This document shows positions 8,698 to 17,681 of a stretch of 49,101 nt of DNA, in pieces. Source of the DNA: Candidatus Zixiibacteriota bacterium. GTDB taxonomy: Bacteria; Zixibacteria; MSB-5A5; GN15; FEB-12. Below the pieces are notes generated by a model. It searched no databases, was not told the DNA's origin, and saw only the letters and a program-made list of their open reading frames with translations. Each line of letters begins with the position of its first letter. The stretch's first letter is position 1. The stretch spans positions 1-49,101 of the forward strand of contig JAQUSF010000012.1 in NCBI GenBank assembly GCA_028715215.1, read 5' to 3'. A program made the translations under genes and the position numbers.

Positions 8698-11600
8698 ATG
8701 CATAAGATTATTTCGAAGGATTTTGACCGGACCAACTTCTTCGTTGGTCTGGGGGTTGGTCTGACCTCCCTGGTGGTGTATCTATTAACCATCGCCCCCA
8801 CCGTATCTTTCTGGGATTGCGGGGAGTTCATCACCGTCAGCCATATCCTGGGTATTCCACACCCTCCGGGGACACCGTTATATGTTTTGATAGGCAGACT
8901 TTTCGCCGTGTTGCCGACTTTTGCGGACCTTTCTGCCCGGGTGAATCTGCTTTCCGCGGTCAGTTCGGCATTCACTTCTTTTTTTGGTTATTTAACCGCC
9001 GTGCGGATGTTACGGCTCTGGTTTGGAGATGACCGGTCCCTGTACAGCCGGGTGCTTATCTATGGCGGAGCCGCCGTCGGAGCGCTGTTTCTGGCTTTTA
9101 GTTTGACTCACTGGAACAACTCGGTTGAGGCGGAGGTTTATGGCCTGGCCATGCTTATGATGATTATCATCGTCTGGCTGACCCTGATTTATTATGTTAG
9201 AGGGGGCACTTTTTTCGCCGACCGGGTGATGCTGCTGGTTTTCTTCCTGGCTTTTCTCGGCATTGGTGTTCATATGACAGTCTTTATGGTTTTACCGATT
9301 GTGGCTCTTTTTTTCATTTTGAAAAAAGACACGCCGATTAAATTCTGGTTCCTGGTAGCGGTTTTCTTTGTTCTTGAACTCTATTTCATTTTTACCATGT
9401 CGTCACGTTCCGGAGAGATTCCTTATTATATCCCGCTTGTCATTGTAATGATATTCTATGCCTTTTATGTTTTTTCCTTTGACCGCATTCCCCGTTACCT
9501 GCTTCTGGTCGGAGCCGGTTTCCTTCTGTCAGTGGCACCTTTATATGTTTTTGTTATCAGGGCACTACAGCCGGGACGAGGAGAATCTGCCCCTGATTTA
9601 ACCATCTGGTCAAGTCGGTTATCAATCTTGGGGAGCGTGGTTTTCTGTCTAATGCTTTTATATGCGTTATATGCCCTTTATACATATCTCAGGGAAAGAA
9701 AAAGCTCTCCAACACCCGATAAACATCGTTTGACAGTCTCCCTTTTTATTCTGGTGGCCGGTTTTATGACCGGCCTGTTACTTTTGGATATAAGGGGCTA
9801 TATCAATTTTATCATACTGACGGCCTTTCTGATATTCATTCTGAGCATATTTGCCTGGAGATATATCCGCTGGCCGATTCTGGTGGCTGTTCTCGGAACA
9901 TCCATGATAATAATCGGTATTATGCCTTTTGTCTATGGCCTGGTTGCGGCGATTGTTGTAATTCTGATTATGGGATTGTTTTTTAAGATGACGGAATGGA
10001 AAACCGCTCTGGCGATACTGGCGGTGACGGTGGCCGGTTTCTCGGTTCACCTGTTTATTCCTATCCGGAGTGCTCAGGACCCGTTTATAAACGAAAATAA
10101 TCCCTCGGAGGGAATTGAGACAACCATCAATTTTCTGGAGCGCCGCCAGTATGGTTCGGAGTCGATGATATCCCGGATGTTCACCCGCCGGGCGGAATGG
10201 GTTAACCAGTTTGGTAATTATCGGCGGATGGGTTTCTGGGGCTTTTTCAGTGAGCAATATGGTCCGCTGGGTAAAAAATTCTTAGTTATTTTTGTCCTTG
10301 GTTTATACGGCATGTGGGAAATTATCCGCCGCAAACCGCCGCCGGGAATTTTCTTTTTTATCCTGGTCCTGATTACCTCGGCGGGATTGGTTCTTTATAT
10401 GAATTTTGCCGATGGCATGAGGCAACATCCCGTCACCGGGGCGGATTATCTCGAAGTACGCGACCGTGATTATTTCTTCACCCCCCATTTCGTCCTTTTC
10501 GCACTGGCGATAGGTTTCGGTCTGGCGGTTTTGATGCAGTTCGTCAGGGAAATGGTAAACGGTTTCAGTACCGGCCCTAAAAAGGTAATCTTGGCTTCGC
10601 TTTTTGTTTTTTTGCTGGTGCCGGTTTATACCCTGGCCGGCAATTATCATCGCTGCGACCGTTCCAATAATTTTATTCCTTTCGATTATGCCTGGAATCT
10701 ATTGAGCAGCGCCGATAAAAACGCTATTTTATTCACCAATGCCGATAATGACACCTTTCCGGTTTGGTGTCTGCAGAAAGTCTATGGTATTAGTGATGAT
10801 GTCAAGCTGGTTAACCTCTCTTTGGCTCAAACCTTCTGGTATATCAAGCAGGTACGCGATTACCTGGGTATTAAACTGAGCTGGACCGACGCCCAGATTG
10901 ATTCCCTGCGGCCGTATCGTCTGCCGGACGGCAGGACTTTTCGTCTGAATAATCAACTGGTCGACGATATCATCGATAACAACGCCGACAGCCTGCCTAT
11001 CAATTTTTGCATCACGACCAGTTCTTCGTCGCGCCAGTATCACGGTTACCAGATTGATTCGATGCTGGAGCTGAGCGGTTTTAAGTGGTACCTGAAGAAA
11101 CAGGGACCCCGCATGACGGTAAATGTGGATGAGTCCCTGGCTTTTTTGACGGACACAGTCAGAGTCCGGCTGAGCGGGCTGGATGACGACCGCATCTACA
11201 AGGATGAAGCTTCCCTGCGTACCACCTTGAATATTGCCAGTGCTTTTTCCATCGTGGCCGATACCCTTCTGAGAGCCGGTCGTCTGGAAGACGCCGAGCG
11301 GGTGGCGTTGCGGGCGGTTAACAAAATTCCGCACGCCGCTGACCCGGTAAATTCTCTGGCGCTCGTTTATGCCGAAGCAGGGAAAGCGGATGAACTGGAT
11401 GCCTTGATTAAACAGGCGCGGGCCGGAGACCAGAAATATATGAGATATCTGCTGGGCAGTACCAAACGAAAACTGGGCCTTGAGCATGAAGCGGAATTGA
11501 TTTTCAAAAACCTGCTGGCTGAATTTCCCGGTTATACCCGGCCTTTTGAAGAATTAATCCGACTGTACGTGAAAAACGACCAACTGGCCAGCCTCGATGA

Positions 11601-11712
11601 ACTTCTCGTAACCTGGTTAACTCATAATCCCGCCGATAACCAGGCCAGACAATTTCTTAACCAGTTACGCGAGCAAGCCCGGCAAGCTTCCGATAAAAAG
11701 AATACAAATTAG
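8698..11712 (+). CDS. DUF2723 / TMEM260-like GT-C family membrane protein with C-terminal TPR-like region
   Basis: GLTSLVVYLLTIAPTVSFWDCGEFITVSHILGIPHPPGTPLYVLIGRLF is the DUF2723 signature; many TM segments; helical repeat C-terminus. Confidence 0.88.
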   Translation: MHKIISKDFDRTNFFVGLGVGLTSLVVYLLTIAPTVSFWDCGEFITVSHILGIPHPPGTPLYVLIGRLFAVLPTFADLSARVNLLSAVSSAFTSFFGYLTAVRMLRLWFGDDRSLYSRVLIYGGAAVGALFLAFSLTHWNNSVEAEVYGLAMLMMIIIVWLTLIYYVRGGTFFADRVMLLVFFLAFLGIGVHMTVFMVLPIVALFFILKKDTPIKFWFLVAVFFVLELYFIFTMSSRSGEIPYYIPLVIVMIFYAFYVFSFDRIPRYLLLVGAGFLLSVAPLYVFVIRALQPGRGESAPDLTIWSSRLSILGSVVFCLMLLYALYALYTYLRERKSSPTPDKHRLTVSLFILVAGFMTGLLLLDIRGYINFIILTAFLIFILSIFAWRYIRWPILVAVLGTSMIIIGIMPFVYGLVAAIVVILIMGLFFKMTEWKTALAILAVTVAGFSVHLFIPIRSAQDPFINENNPSEGIETTINFLERRQYGSESMISRMFTRRAEWVNQFGNYRRMGFWGFFSEQYGPLGKKFLVIFVLGLYGMWEIIRRKPPPGIFFFILVLITSAGLVLYMNFADGMRQHPVTGADYLEVRDRDYFFTPHFVLFALAIGFGLAVLMQFVREMVNGFSTGPKKVILASLFVFLLVPVYTLAGNYHRCDRSNNFIPFDYAWNLLSSADKNAILFTNADNDTFPVWCLQKVYGISDDVKLVNLSLAQTFWYIKQVRDYLGIKLSWTDAQIDSLRPYRLPDGRTFRLNNQLVDDIIDNNADSLPINFCITTSSSSRQYHGYQIDSMLELSGFKWYLKKQGPRMTVNVDESLAFLTDTVRVRLSGLDDDRIYKDEASLRTTLNIASAFSIVADTLLRAGRLEDAERVALRAVNKIPHAADPVNSLALVYAEAGKADELDALIKQARAGDQKYMRYLLGSTKRKLGLEHEAELIFKNLLAEFPGYTRPFEELIRLYVKNDQLASLDELLVTWLTHNPADNQARQFLNQLREQARQASDKKNTN

Positions 11713-11734
11713 AAACTTCAAAATAAAAACGGTT

Positions 11735-12844
11735 ATGAAAATACTGGCTCTCAACTGGAACGACTTAAAAAATCCCTATGCCGGGGGAGCCGAGGTGCAC
11801 CTGGAAGAACTGCTTCGCCGGCTGGTCGAATACGGACATGAAGTTACTCTTTTTTGCAGCGGTTTTAAAGGCTGTCGGACCGAGGAATCAGTCGAGGGGG
11901 TGAAAATCATAAGAAGGGGCAACCGCTATAATTTCAATCTGGTAGCCCCCTTTCATCTTCGCCGCATCGTCCGTCGTCAAAAATTCGATATCCTGGTCGA
12001 AGATATCAATAAGATACCTTTCTATACCCCTTTATATTTGAACCTGAAAACCCTGGTGGTTATTCCTCATCTTTTTGCCACCACCGTTTTCCAGGAAATA
12101 AATTTTATCCTGGGGACATATATATACCTGGCGGAAAAACCTCTGATTTATGTTTACCGGGGGAAGAAGTATAATGTCATCTCGGAATCCACGGCTGATG
12201 ATATTGCCGTCAGAGGTGTTCCCAGGGAGGATATCTCGGTTATTCACTGTGGCATTGACCGGGTTCGTTATTCTTTCGACCCTCAAGTAAAAAAATATGA
12301 AAAACCAACCATCCTTTATCTCGGGCGGATAAAAAAATATAAATCGATTCAGCATCTGATAAGCGCTTTTAAAAAGGTTAAGAGTGTCTTACCGGATGCC
12401 CGGCTGATGATTGTCGGGACCGGGGATTATCTGCCGTCGTTGAAAAAACTGGCCGGTACACTGGGTCTGGAGGCGGATATTGAATTCCCCGGATTCGTAA
12501 GTACGGAAAACAAGGTGGAACGGATGCGCCGGGCTCATGTTGCGGTGCTGCCCTCGTTGAAGGAAGGCTGGGGTTTGACCAATATCGAAGCCAATTCGGT
12601 GGGAACGGTGGTGGTGGCATCTGATGTTCCGGGATTGAAAGATTCCGTCAGAGACGGCCAGACCGGCTTTTTGTATGAATACGGCAATATCGACCGGCTG
12701 GCAGATAAAATCCTGCTGTTGTTGCAGGATGATAATCTTCGTTCAAGTCTGGAAAAACAGGCGCTCGAATGGGCGGAAACATTTAACTGGGATCACGCCG
12801 CTAAAAAATTTGAAGTGGTTTTAGAGGAAGTTTTAAAATCATAA
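11735..12844 (+). CDS. Glycosyltransferase family 4 protein
   Basis: PYAGGAEVHLEELLRRL; ILYLGRIKKYKSIQHLISAF; VLPSLKEGWGLTNIEANSVGTVVVASDVPGLKDSV. Confidence 0.93.
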   Translation: MKILALNWNDLKNPYAGGAEVHLEELLRRLVEYGHEVTLFCSGFKGCRTEESVEGVKIIRRGNRYNFNLVAPFHLRRIVRRQKFDILVEDINKIPFYTPLYLNLKTLVVIPHLFATTVFQEINFILGTYIYLAEKPLIYVYRGKKYNVISESTADDIAVRGVPREDISVIHCGIDRVRYSFDPQVKKYEKPTILYLGRIKKYKSIQHLISAFKKVKSVLPDARLMIVGTGDYLPSLKKLAGTLGLEADIEFPGFVSTENKVERMRRAHVAVLPSLKEGWGLTNIEANSVGTVVVASDVPGLKDSVRDGQTGFLYEYGNIDRLADKILLLLQDDNLRSSLEKQALEWAETFNWDHAAKKFEVVLEEVLKS

Positions 12845-12846
12845 AG

Positions 12847-13854
12847 ATGAATATAAAACAGAAAAAAAACCTGTATATTCTTTTTGGTTTTCTGGTGTCA
12901 GTGATACTTCTGGCGGCTTTATTTTATAATATTGATTTTAAGGAACTGCTGGCGGCTTTGAAAAGTGCCAATTACCTCTGGCTGATTCCTAATATCCTGC
13001 TGATCATCTTCACCATGTACCTTCGTGCCTACCGCTGGAGATATATGATTCGCCCGGTCAAGGAAGTCGCTTTTCACAAACTCATGGCCGCTACCTGCAT
13101 CGGTTTTATGGCCAATAATATTCTGCCTTTGCGGCTGGGTGAGTTCGTCCGGGCGTATTCTTTGTCAATGCAGGACCGTGGCATCACCAAATCCGCTTCG
13201 CTGGCTAATATTTTCGTGGAGAGAATGGTCTTTGACCTGGTGGCTTTGCTTTTGATTTTCGGTGCTGTCCTGGCTGTTTCCCACCCCATAATTCCGGATA
13301 ATATCCGCACCGGTACCTATCTTACCGCCGCCATTGCTGTTTTAGGTATTCTTTTCATAATTGTTCTGGCTGTCAGACCCGTCCCGTCAGGAAAACTGAT
13401 CCTTAAAGTGTTCTTTTTCTTACCTGAAAAACAGAAAGAAAAAATTCTTTCGGTTGTCATCAAATTTTCTCGAGGGCTGGAGTTTATCACCGATATGAGA
13501 ATGCTGACTCTGGTGGCCGTTCAAACCATGATTATCTGGATTATCATGGGCCTGTCCAATTATTTTGTCTTTATCGCTTTTGGTTTCGATTTGCCCCTGG
13601 AGGCTTCGTTTGTTCTGCTGGTAATCGTCTCCATCTCGATTCTTATTCCCTCGTCACCCGGGTTCATCGGGGTTTATCATGCCGGCACTTTCCTGACCCT
13701 GTCGATTTATGGTATCGGTAAAGAAGACGCCCTGTCGTTTGCTATTGTTCTGCATGCTACCCAGTATATCGTTGTGACCGTCATGGGCTTTTATTATCTT
13801 AAGAAAGAGCACCTTTCATTAAAGAGCCTCGAGGAGAAAGTTGTCGAGGATTAA
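12847..13854 (+). CDS. Flippase-like / lysylphosphatidylglycerol synthase TM-region family protein
   Basis: YLRAYRWRYMIRP, GFMANNILPLRLGEFVRAYSL, PSSPGFIGVYHAG; polytopic. Confidence 0.88.
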   Translation: MNIKQKKNLYILFGFLVSVILLAALFYNIDFKELLAALKSANYLWLIPNILLIIFTMYLRAYRWRYMIRPVKEVAFHKLMAATCIGFMANNILPLRLGEFVRAYSLSMQDRGITKSASLANIFVERMVFDLVALLLIFGAVLAVSHPIIPDNIRTGTYLTAAIAVLGILFIIVLAVRPVPSGKLILKVFFFLPEKQKEKILSVVIKFSRGLEFITDMRMLTLVAVQTMIIWIIMGLSNYFVFIAFGFDLPLEASFVLLVIVSISILIPSSPGFIGVYHAGTFLTLSIYGIGKEDALSFAIVLHATQYIVVTVMGFYYLKKEHLSLKSLEEKVVED

Positions 13855-13895
13855 GCCGTTTTTCTGAAATTATCTACCCGTAACATATAAACTTC

Positions 13896-13932
13896 GCCCG
13901 CCTGTTAAACAGCTTGGACCGGGCTTTTTTTC
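13896..13932 (+). terminator. Rho-independent-like terminator
   Basis: GCCCG...CGGGC followed by T7. Confidence 0.6.
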
Positions 13933-13947
13933 GAAAAAGTTCAAACT

Positions 13948-13976
13948 TGACATTAAAAATTCATGGAAATTATATA
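13948..13976 (+). promoter_or_regulatory. Sigma70-type promoter
   Basis: TTGACA-17 nt-TTATAT, 20 nt before ATG 13997. Confidence 0.6.
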
Positions 13977-13996
13977 CCGGTCAGGAGAATGAAAAT

Positions 13997-14500
13997 ATGA
14001 AAAAGATTTTTCTGGCCATATTACTTTTAATAATAGTGATTGCCGTCAGTTATTATCAGGTACATCGTCAGGAAGCCCGCGAGCAAAACCGTTATGAAAA
14101 AGGGTATGAAGAAGGAACCCGAGGGGTTGAAAGGCTCAGCGGTGAAGTTGATTCGCTAAGACAAGTCGTTGACAGACAAGAACTTGAGTTTTCCGGCAAG
14201 TTTGAGCAAACCGAGCAAGCTTATGCCGATACCATTGATTCCCTGAAAGAAGTCGTTTCTCTTCAGGAGCAGAAAATAATGAAATTGCAGTCGCCGGATA
14301 AAAAAGAAAATTCGCTTACGGATAAGCACGCCCTGATTTTAAGCTATTACAAGAAAAGATATTCGGAACTACCCGGCGACCTTTCCAATTACGAAAAAAG
14401 AGTAGCTCTGACGGAGATAAGAGAAGAGACAGCTCAGAAGTTTGCCATCACCGTAACCGAGCTTGATAAGATTAGAGAAAATAACAACTTGAATTATTAA
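13997..14500 (+). CDS. Membrane-anchored coiled-coil protein of unknown function
   Basis: N-terminal TM then charged heptad-rich segment; followed 14 nt later by an HTH gene. Confidence 0.7.
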   Translation: MKKIFLAILLLIIVIAVSYYQVHRQEAREQNRYEKGYEEGTRGVERLSGEVDSLRQVVDRQELEFSGKFEQTEQAYADTIDSLKEVVSLQEQKIMKLQSPDKKENSLTDKHALILSYYKKRYSELPGDLSNYEKRVALTEIREETAQKFAITVTELDKIRENNNLNY

Positions 14501-14514
14501 CCGGGAATTGATTT

Positions 14515-14793
14515 ATGGTGCCACGGAAAGAGATGGAGAACACTGAAATATTGATCGGGAAACTTTTATTGAGGTTATATGCCAGTGAAAATCTGTCGAT
14601 TGATAAATTACGTCATGACCTCAGGTGGCATATTGACAATTCGCTTTCAACGCGCCAGGAACAGGTTATGAAATATTTCCTGAACGGGAAAAAAGAGCGG
14701 GAAATAGCCCATATCCTGGGCATCACCCAGCAGGTGGTAAATATATATAAGCAACGGGCAATCAAGAAGTTAAACAAATTACTGATAGACTGA
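14515..14793 (+). CDS. Small LuxR/sigma70-region-4-type HTH protein
   Basis: LSTRQEQVMKYFLNGKKEREIAHILGITQQVVNIYKQRAIKKLNKLL. Confidence 0.75.
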   Translation: MVPRKEMENTEILIGKLLLRLYASENLSIDKLRHDLRWHIDNSLSTRQEQVMKYFLNGKKEREIAHILGITQQVVNIYKQRAIKKLNKLLID

Positions 14794-14838
14794 ACCCGGT
14801 TGCATACATTTTTATTTTAAAAAGTCTTCAAATTTCTC

Positions 14839-14867
14839 TTGACAGGTAAGCGTATTATTTTTAGTAT
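14839..14867 (+). promoter_or_regulatory. Sigma70-type promoter upstream of the 67-aa peptide gene
   Basis: TTGACA-17 nt-TAGTAT(AAAAT). Confidence 0.6.
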
Positions 14868-15089
14868 AAAATGGGGTAATAGAATTTTTTCTGTAGCACC
14901 TTGAAACCCTTTGGTCTTTAAAGGAGGTGATAGGAAGTATTTTTTTGGTCCCTTTTATGTTGTTATCTGTCTCTAATTGGTATCAACGGTGACATTGATA
15001 CTTATGAATGAGGTTGCTATATCCTTGATAACAACATACTCCTGCAACCGCCAATGTAATAGGGGAGATAACATAAATAGGGAGTCGAT

Positions 15090-15293
15090 ATGCCAAAGAG
15101 AAAAGAGGCCGAAAATTTTGCGGCCGTTGGTGAAAAGGATTACTGGCACTTATATGGTTTACAGGTGTTAACTCCGAACAAATTTGCTGCCGTAGTCGGA
15201 AAGATTTTGAATGGGCAATACACCTTGATAAATTCAAGTTTCAAGAAGAATGTTGCTGTAAGCAGTTTTTTCGACGTCAATTATAATTGTTAG
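15090..15293 (+). CDS. Small peptide (67 aa) with C-terminal Cys, unknown function
   Basis: SD AGGGAG before ATG; own upstream promoter and downstream terminator; MPKRKEAENFAAVGEKDYWHLYGLQVLTPNKFAAVVGKILNGQYTLINSSFKKNVAVSSFFDVNYNC. Confidence 0.65.
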   Translation: MPKRKEAENFAAVGEKDYWHLYGLQVLTPNKFAAVVGKILNGQYTLINSSFKKNVAVSSFFDVNYNC

Positions 15294-15326
15294 TGTCAGT
15301 ATCGTCCTGTATTTTTTTAAATTTTG

Positions 15327-15357
15327 CAGGGCTCAACTTTTTGAGCCCTGTTTTTTT
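15327..15357 (+). terminator. Strong Rho-independent terminator
   Basis: CAGGGCTCAA-CTTT-TTGAGCCCTG-TTTTTTT, perfect 10-bp stem. Confidence 0.92.
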
Positions 15358-15435
15358 ATTTAAATTAATTTAGCTTTCCGCACCTTAAGTTAGTATAATA
15401 CAATAGCAATTGTTAAGAAAAACGAACATCGGGTA

Positions 15436-15954
15436 ATGGCGATTAAGCAGGCAATAATATTACTGGTCATAGCAGCGATTCTTGGTTTGGGAGCCAATCT
15501 GTTTTCCCCCAACAAGATAGAATATATCGGCGCTTACCGGAATCTGTCGGGCAGCGATGGTCCGATCATACCGCCAGATGCCGATGAAAATGACCCGCCC
15601 TTTATCGATATAAATACCGCCCATTTTGAACATAGTACCAAGCGGACAATTTTTATTGATGCCCGTGAACGGGAGGAATTCGAGTGCGGTACCATTCCCG
15701 GGTCAATCAACATCCCTTTCGATTACCTGCCGGACGGCGATCTAAAGTTGTATTTTGATTCATCTCTGGGTCATGTTGCTTTTGACCAGCCTATCGTGGT
15801 CTTTTGTTCCGGCGAAGAATGTGACCAGTCGCTTCATCTGGCTCGGAATCTGGCTGAATATGGTTATTCTGATGTCACTATCTTTTTCGGAGGCTCGCGT
15901 GAATGGGAGCGCTTCAGCCTCGAGATAGAAAGGAGAAAAAATTGCGGCGGTTGA
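15436..15954 (+). CDS. Membrane-anchored rhodanese-like protein
   Basis: N-terminal TM; FIDAREREEFECGTIPGSINIPF; catalytic-loop VVFCSGEECDQS. Confidence 0.88.
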   Translation: MAIKQAIILLVIAAILGLGANLFSPNKIEYIGAYRNLSGSDGPIIPPDADENDPPFIDINTAHFEHSTKRTIFIDAREREEFECGTIPGSINIPFDYLPDGDLKLYFDSSLGHVAFDQPIVVFCSGEECDQSLHLARNLAEYGYSDVTIFFGGSREWERFSLEIERRKNCGG

Positions 15955-16385
15955 TCGATAACGACCTGCTTACCATGATTTCACGCCTGGTGGTCGGGAT
16001 TGTTTTTATTTATGCTTCGTTTTATAAAGTAATTGATCCCGGCTCCTTCGCCCGCTCCATCTGGTTTTATCATCTCGTTCCGGGGAATTTAATCAATTTA
16101 ATAGCCCTGATTTTACCCTGGCTGGAACTACTCTGCGGCCTGGCGTTGGTATTCGGAATCCATTATCGGGGGGCAGTTATCTGGGCTAATGTCTTAACAA
16201 TTGTTTTTATTATTGCCTTATATACGACGATATACCGGGGCTTAAGTGTTGATTGCGGTTGTTTCAAAGCCTCCGGGGCGGCTTCTTATAAAGCCTGGCG
16301 GTCAATAATATTCGACCTGTTTTTACTGGTCTTCACCCTGCACTTGTATTTCAGCCGTTCTCAGCGATGGCGGCTCGCCAGGTAA
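15942..16385 (+). CDS. MauE/DoxX-like membrane protein
   Basis: TTG start at 15942 after AAAGGAG, overlapping the rhodanese stop; 4 TM, SRLVVGIVFIYASFYKVIDPGSFARSIWFYHLVP..., DCGCF motif. Confidence 0.85.
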   Translation: MRRLIDNDLLTMISRLVVGIVFIYASFYKVIDPGSFARSIWFYHLVPGNLINLIALILPWLELLCGLALVFGIHYRGAVIWANVLTIVFIIALYTTIYRGLSVDCGCFKASGAASYKAWRSIIFDLFLLVFTLHLYFSRSQRWRLAR

Positions 16386-16386
16386 T

Positions 16387-17676
16387 TTATTTAACTATCC
16401 GCGGCGTTATCAGGATTATTAAATCCGTTGTTTTCTTCTCCACCGATTTATTGGTGAATAATAGTCGTCCGAGTATCGGGATATATCCCAGAAGGGGTAC
16501 CTTCTGTTCAATTTTAATTTCATTTTCCTTTAAGAGACCTCCCAGGGCGATGGTTTCGCCGTCATCGACGGTGATGCGGGTTTTAACCGAACGGGCGGTC
16601 TTGATTGGTTTACGGTTGCCTTCTTCCGTGCCCGCATAACCGATGATATCTTCAATAGTCGGGTTGACTTCCAGTGTAATTTTACCGTCGACGTTTATGC
16701 GCGGCGTGACTTTCAGCGTTATGCCTACTTTCACATCCTGGAAGGTGACTATATCCTGGATGACCGCGCCTTCGGAAAAGCGGTTGATAGTCTGGATAGG
16801 ATAGACTGTTTCGACTCCAATTTCAGCTTCGTGATTTTCCAACGTGGTGATGTGCGGGTCGGAGATCACTTTGGTGTTGTCGGTTTTCTTCAGCAGGTCC
16901 AGAACCAGACCCAGTTCCTGGACGGAGAGCTTGCCCCAGTTGCCGCTTTCACGTTCGAAATCATATATGCCGGCCGGGCTGGTTGCGGTGGTGGTCGTGG
17001 TGGAAGGTTCGGTTGCTGTCAGGCCTTCGGCATTACCCATTTTGGCTGTGACTGCCGAGGGCCACAAAAAACCAAGTTTGGAGCTGTTATCCAGAGTGGT
17101 TTCGATGATTTTGGCTTCAATTTGTACGAGCCGCTCGGGTACATCGATTTCACTTATAATCTTCATAAGTTCGTCAATCAGAGTAATTCGTTCCGTTATC
17201 AGAATGCGGTTAGCCTGGAAGTTTTTGGGTATATTTTGCTGGCCATCCGCAGCCGGGTCAAGAATAATGATTTTTCCTTTCGGGGTAAGACGCGGTTCCA
17301 GAGCTTTGCGGGCGGTTTCGGGACTGATATATTTGAGGGTGACCAGCTGTGATTGATATTCTCCCTCAGCGTCAATTTCCCGGGGTTTTACCACCACGAC
17401 TTCGTCCTTGATAAAATAATTATAACCGTTGGCGTTTAAAATGGTATTCAGGGCGGTGAAGATATCGACATTTTCGAGGTGAATGGTCACTTCGCCGGTA
17501 ACTTCGCCGGAGACGACTAAATTAAGTTTATATTGCAGGGCGATCATGTTCAGGACATCAACCAGCGGCACCGCCTTTAGTTTCAGGGATATTTTATCCG
17601 GCCCGGCCTGAGATTTACCGGCGGCTATGAGCATGATTAAAAATATTGATATTAAGACAGTAATTATCTTTCTCAT
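16387..17676 (-). CDS. Type IV pilus/T2SS secretin (PilQ/GspD-like)
   Basis: STN-like N-domain; DNTKVISDPHITTLENHEAEIGVE; DDGETIALGGLLKENEIKIEQKVPLLGYIPILGRLLFTNKSVEKKTTDLIILITPRIV. Confidence 0.93.
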   Translation of the reverse strand: MRKIITVLISIFLIMLIAAGKSQAGPDKISLKLKAVPLVDVLNMIALQYKLNLVVSGEVTGEVTIHLENVDIFTALNTILNANGYNYFIKDEVVVVKPREIDAEGEYQSQLVTLKYISPETARKALEPRLTPKGKIIILDPAADGQQNIPKNFQANRILITERITLIDELMKIISEIDVPERLVQIEAKIIETTLDNSSKLGFLWPSAVTAKMGNAEGLTATEPSTTTTTATSPAGIYDFERESGNWGKLSVQELGLVLDLLKKTDNTKVISDPHITTLENHEAEIGVETVYPIQTINRFSEGAVIQDIVTFQDVKVGITLKVTPRINVDGKITLEVNPTIEDIIGYAGTEEGNRKPIKTARSVKTRITVDDGETIALGGLLKENEIKIEQKVPLLGYIPILGRLLFTNKSVEKKTTDLIILITPRIVK

Positions 17677-17681
17677 TTTAC

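Noticed and set aside
10729-11487. 252-aa minus-strand ORF
   Set aside because: Shadow ORF of the DUF2723 gene; no domain motif or SD.
14977-15171. 64-aa ORF and its antisense partner (14983-15237)
   Set aside because: Overlaps the structured leader and the 67-aa ORF; no SD. The 15090 ORF has better initiation signals.
16831-17356. Overlapping plus-strand ORFs (173 and 170 aa)
   Set aside because: Antisense to secretin; compositional artefacts.
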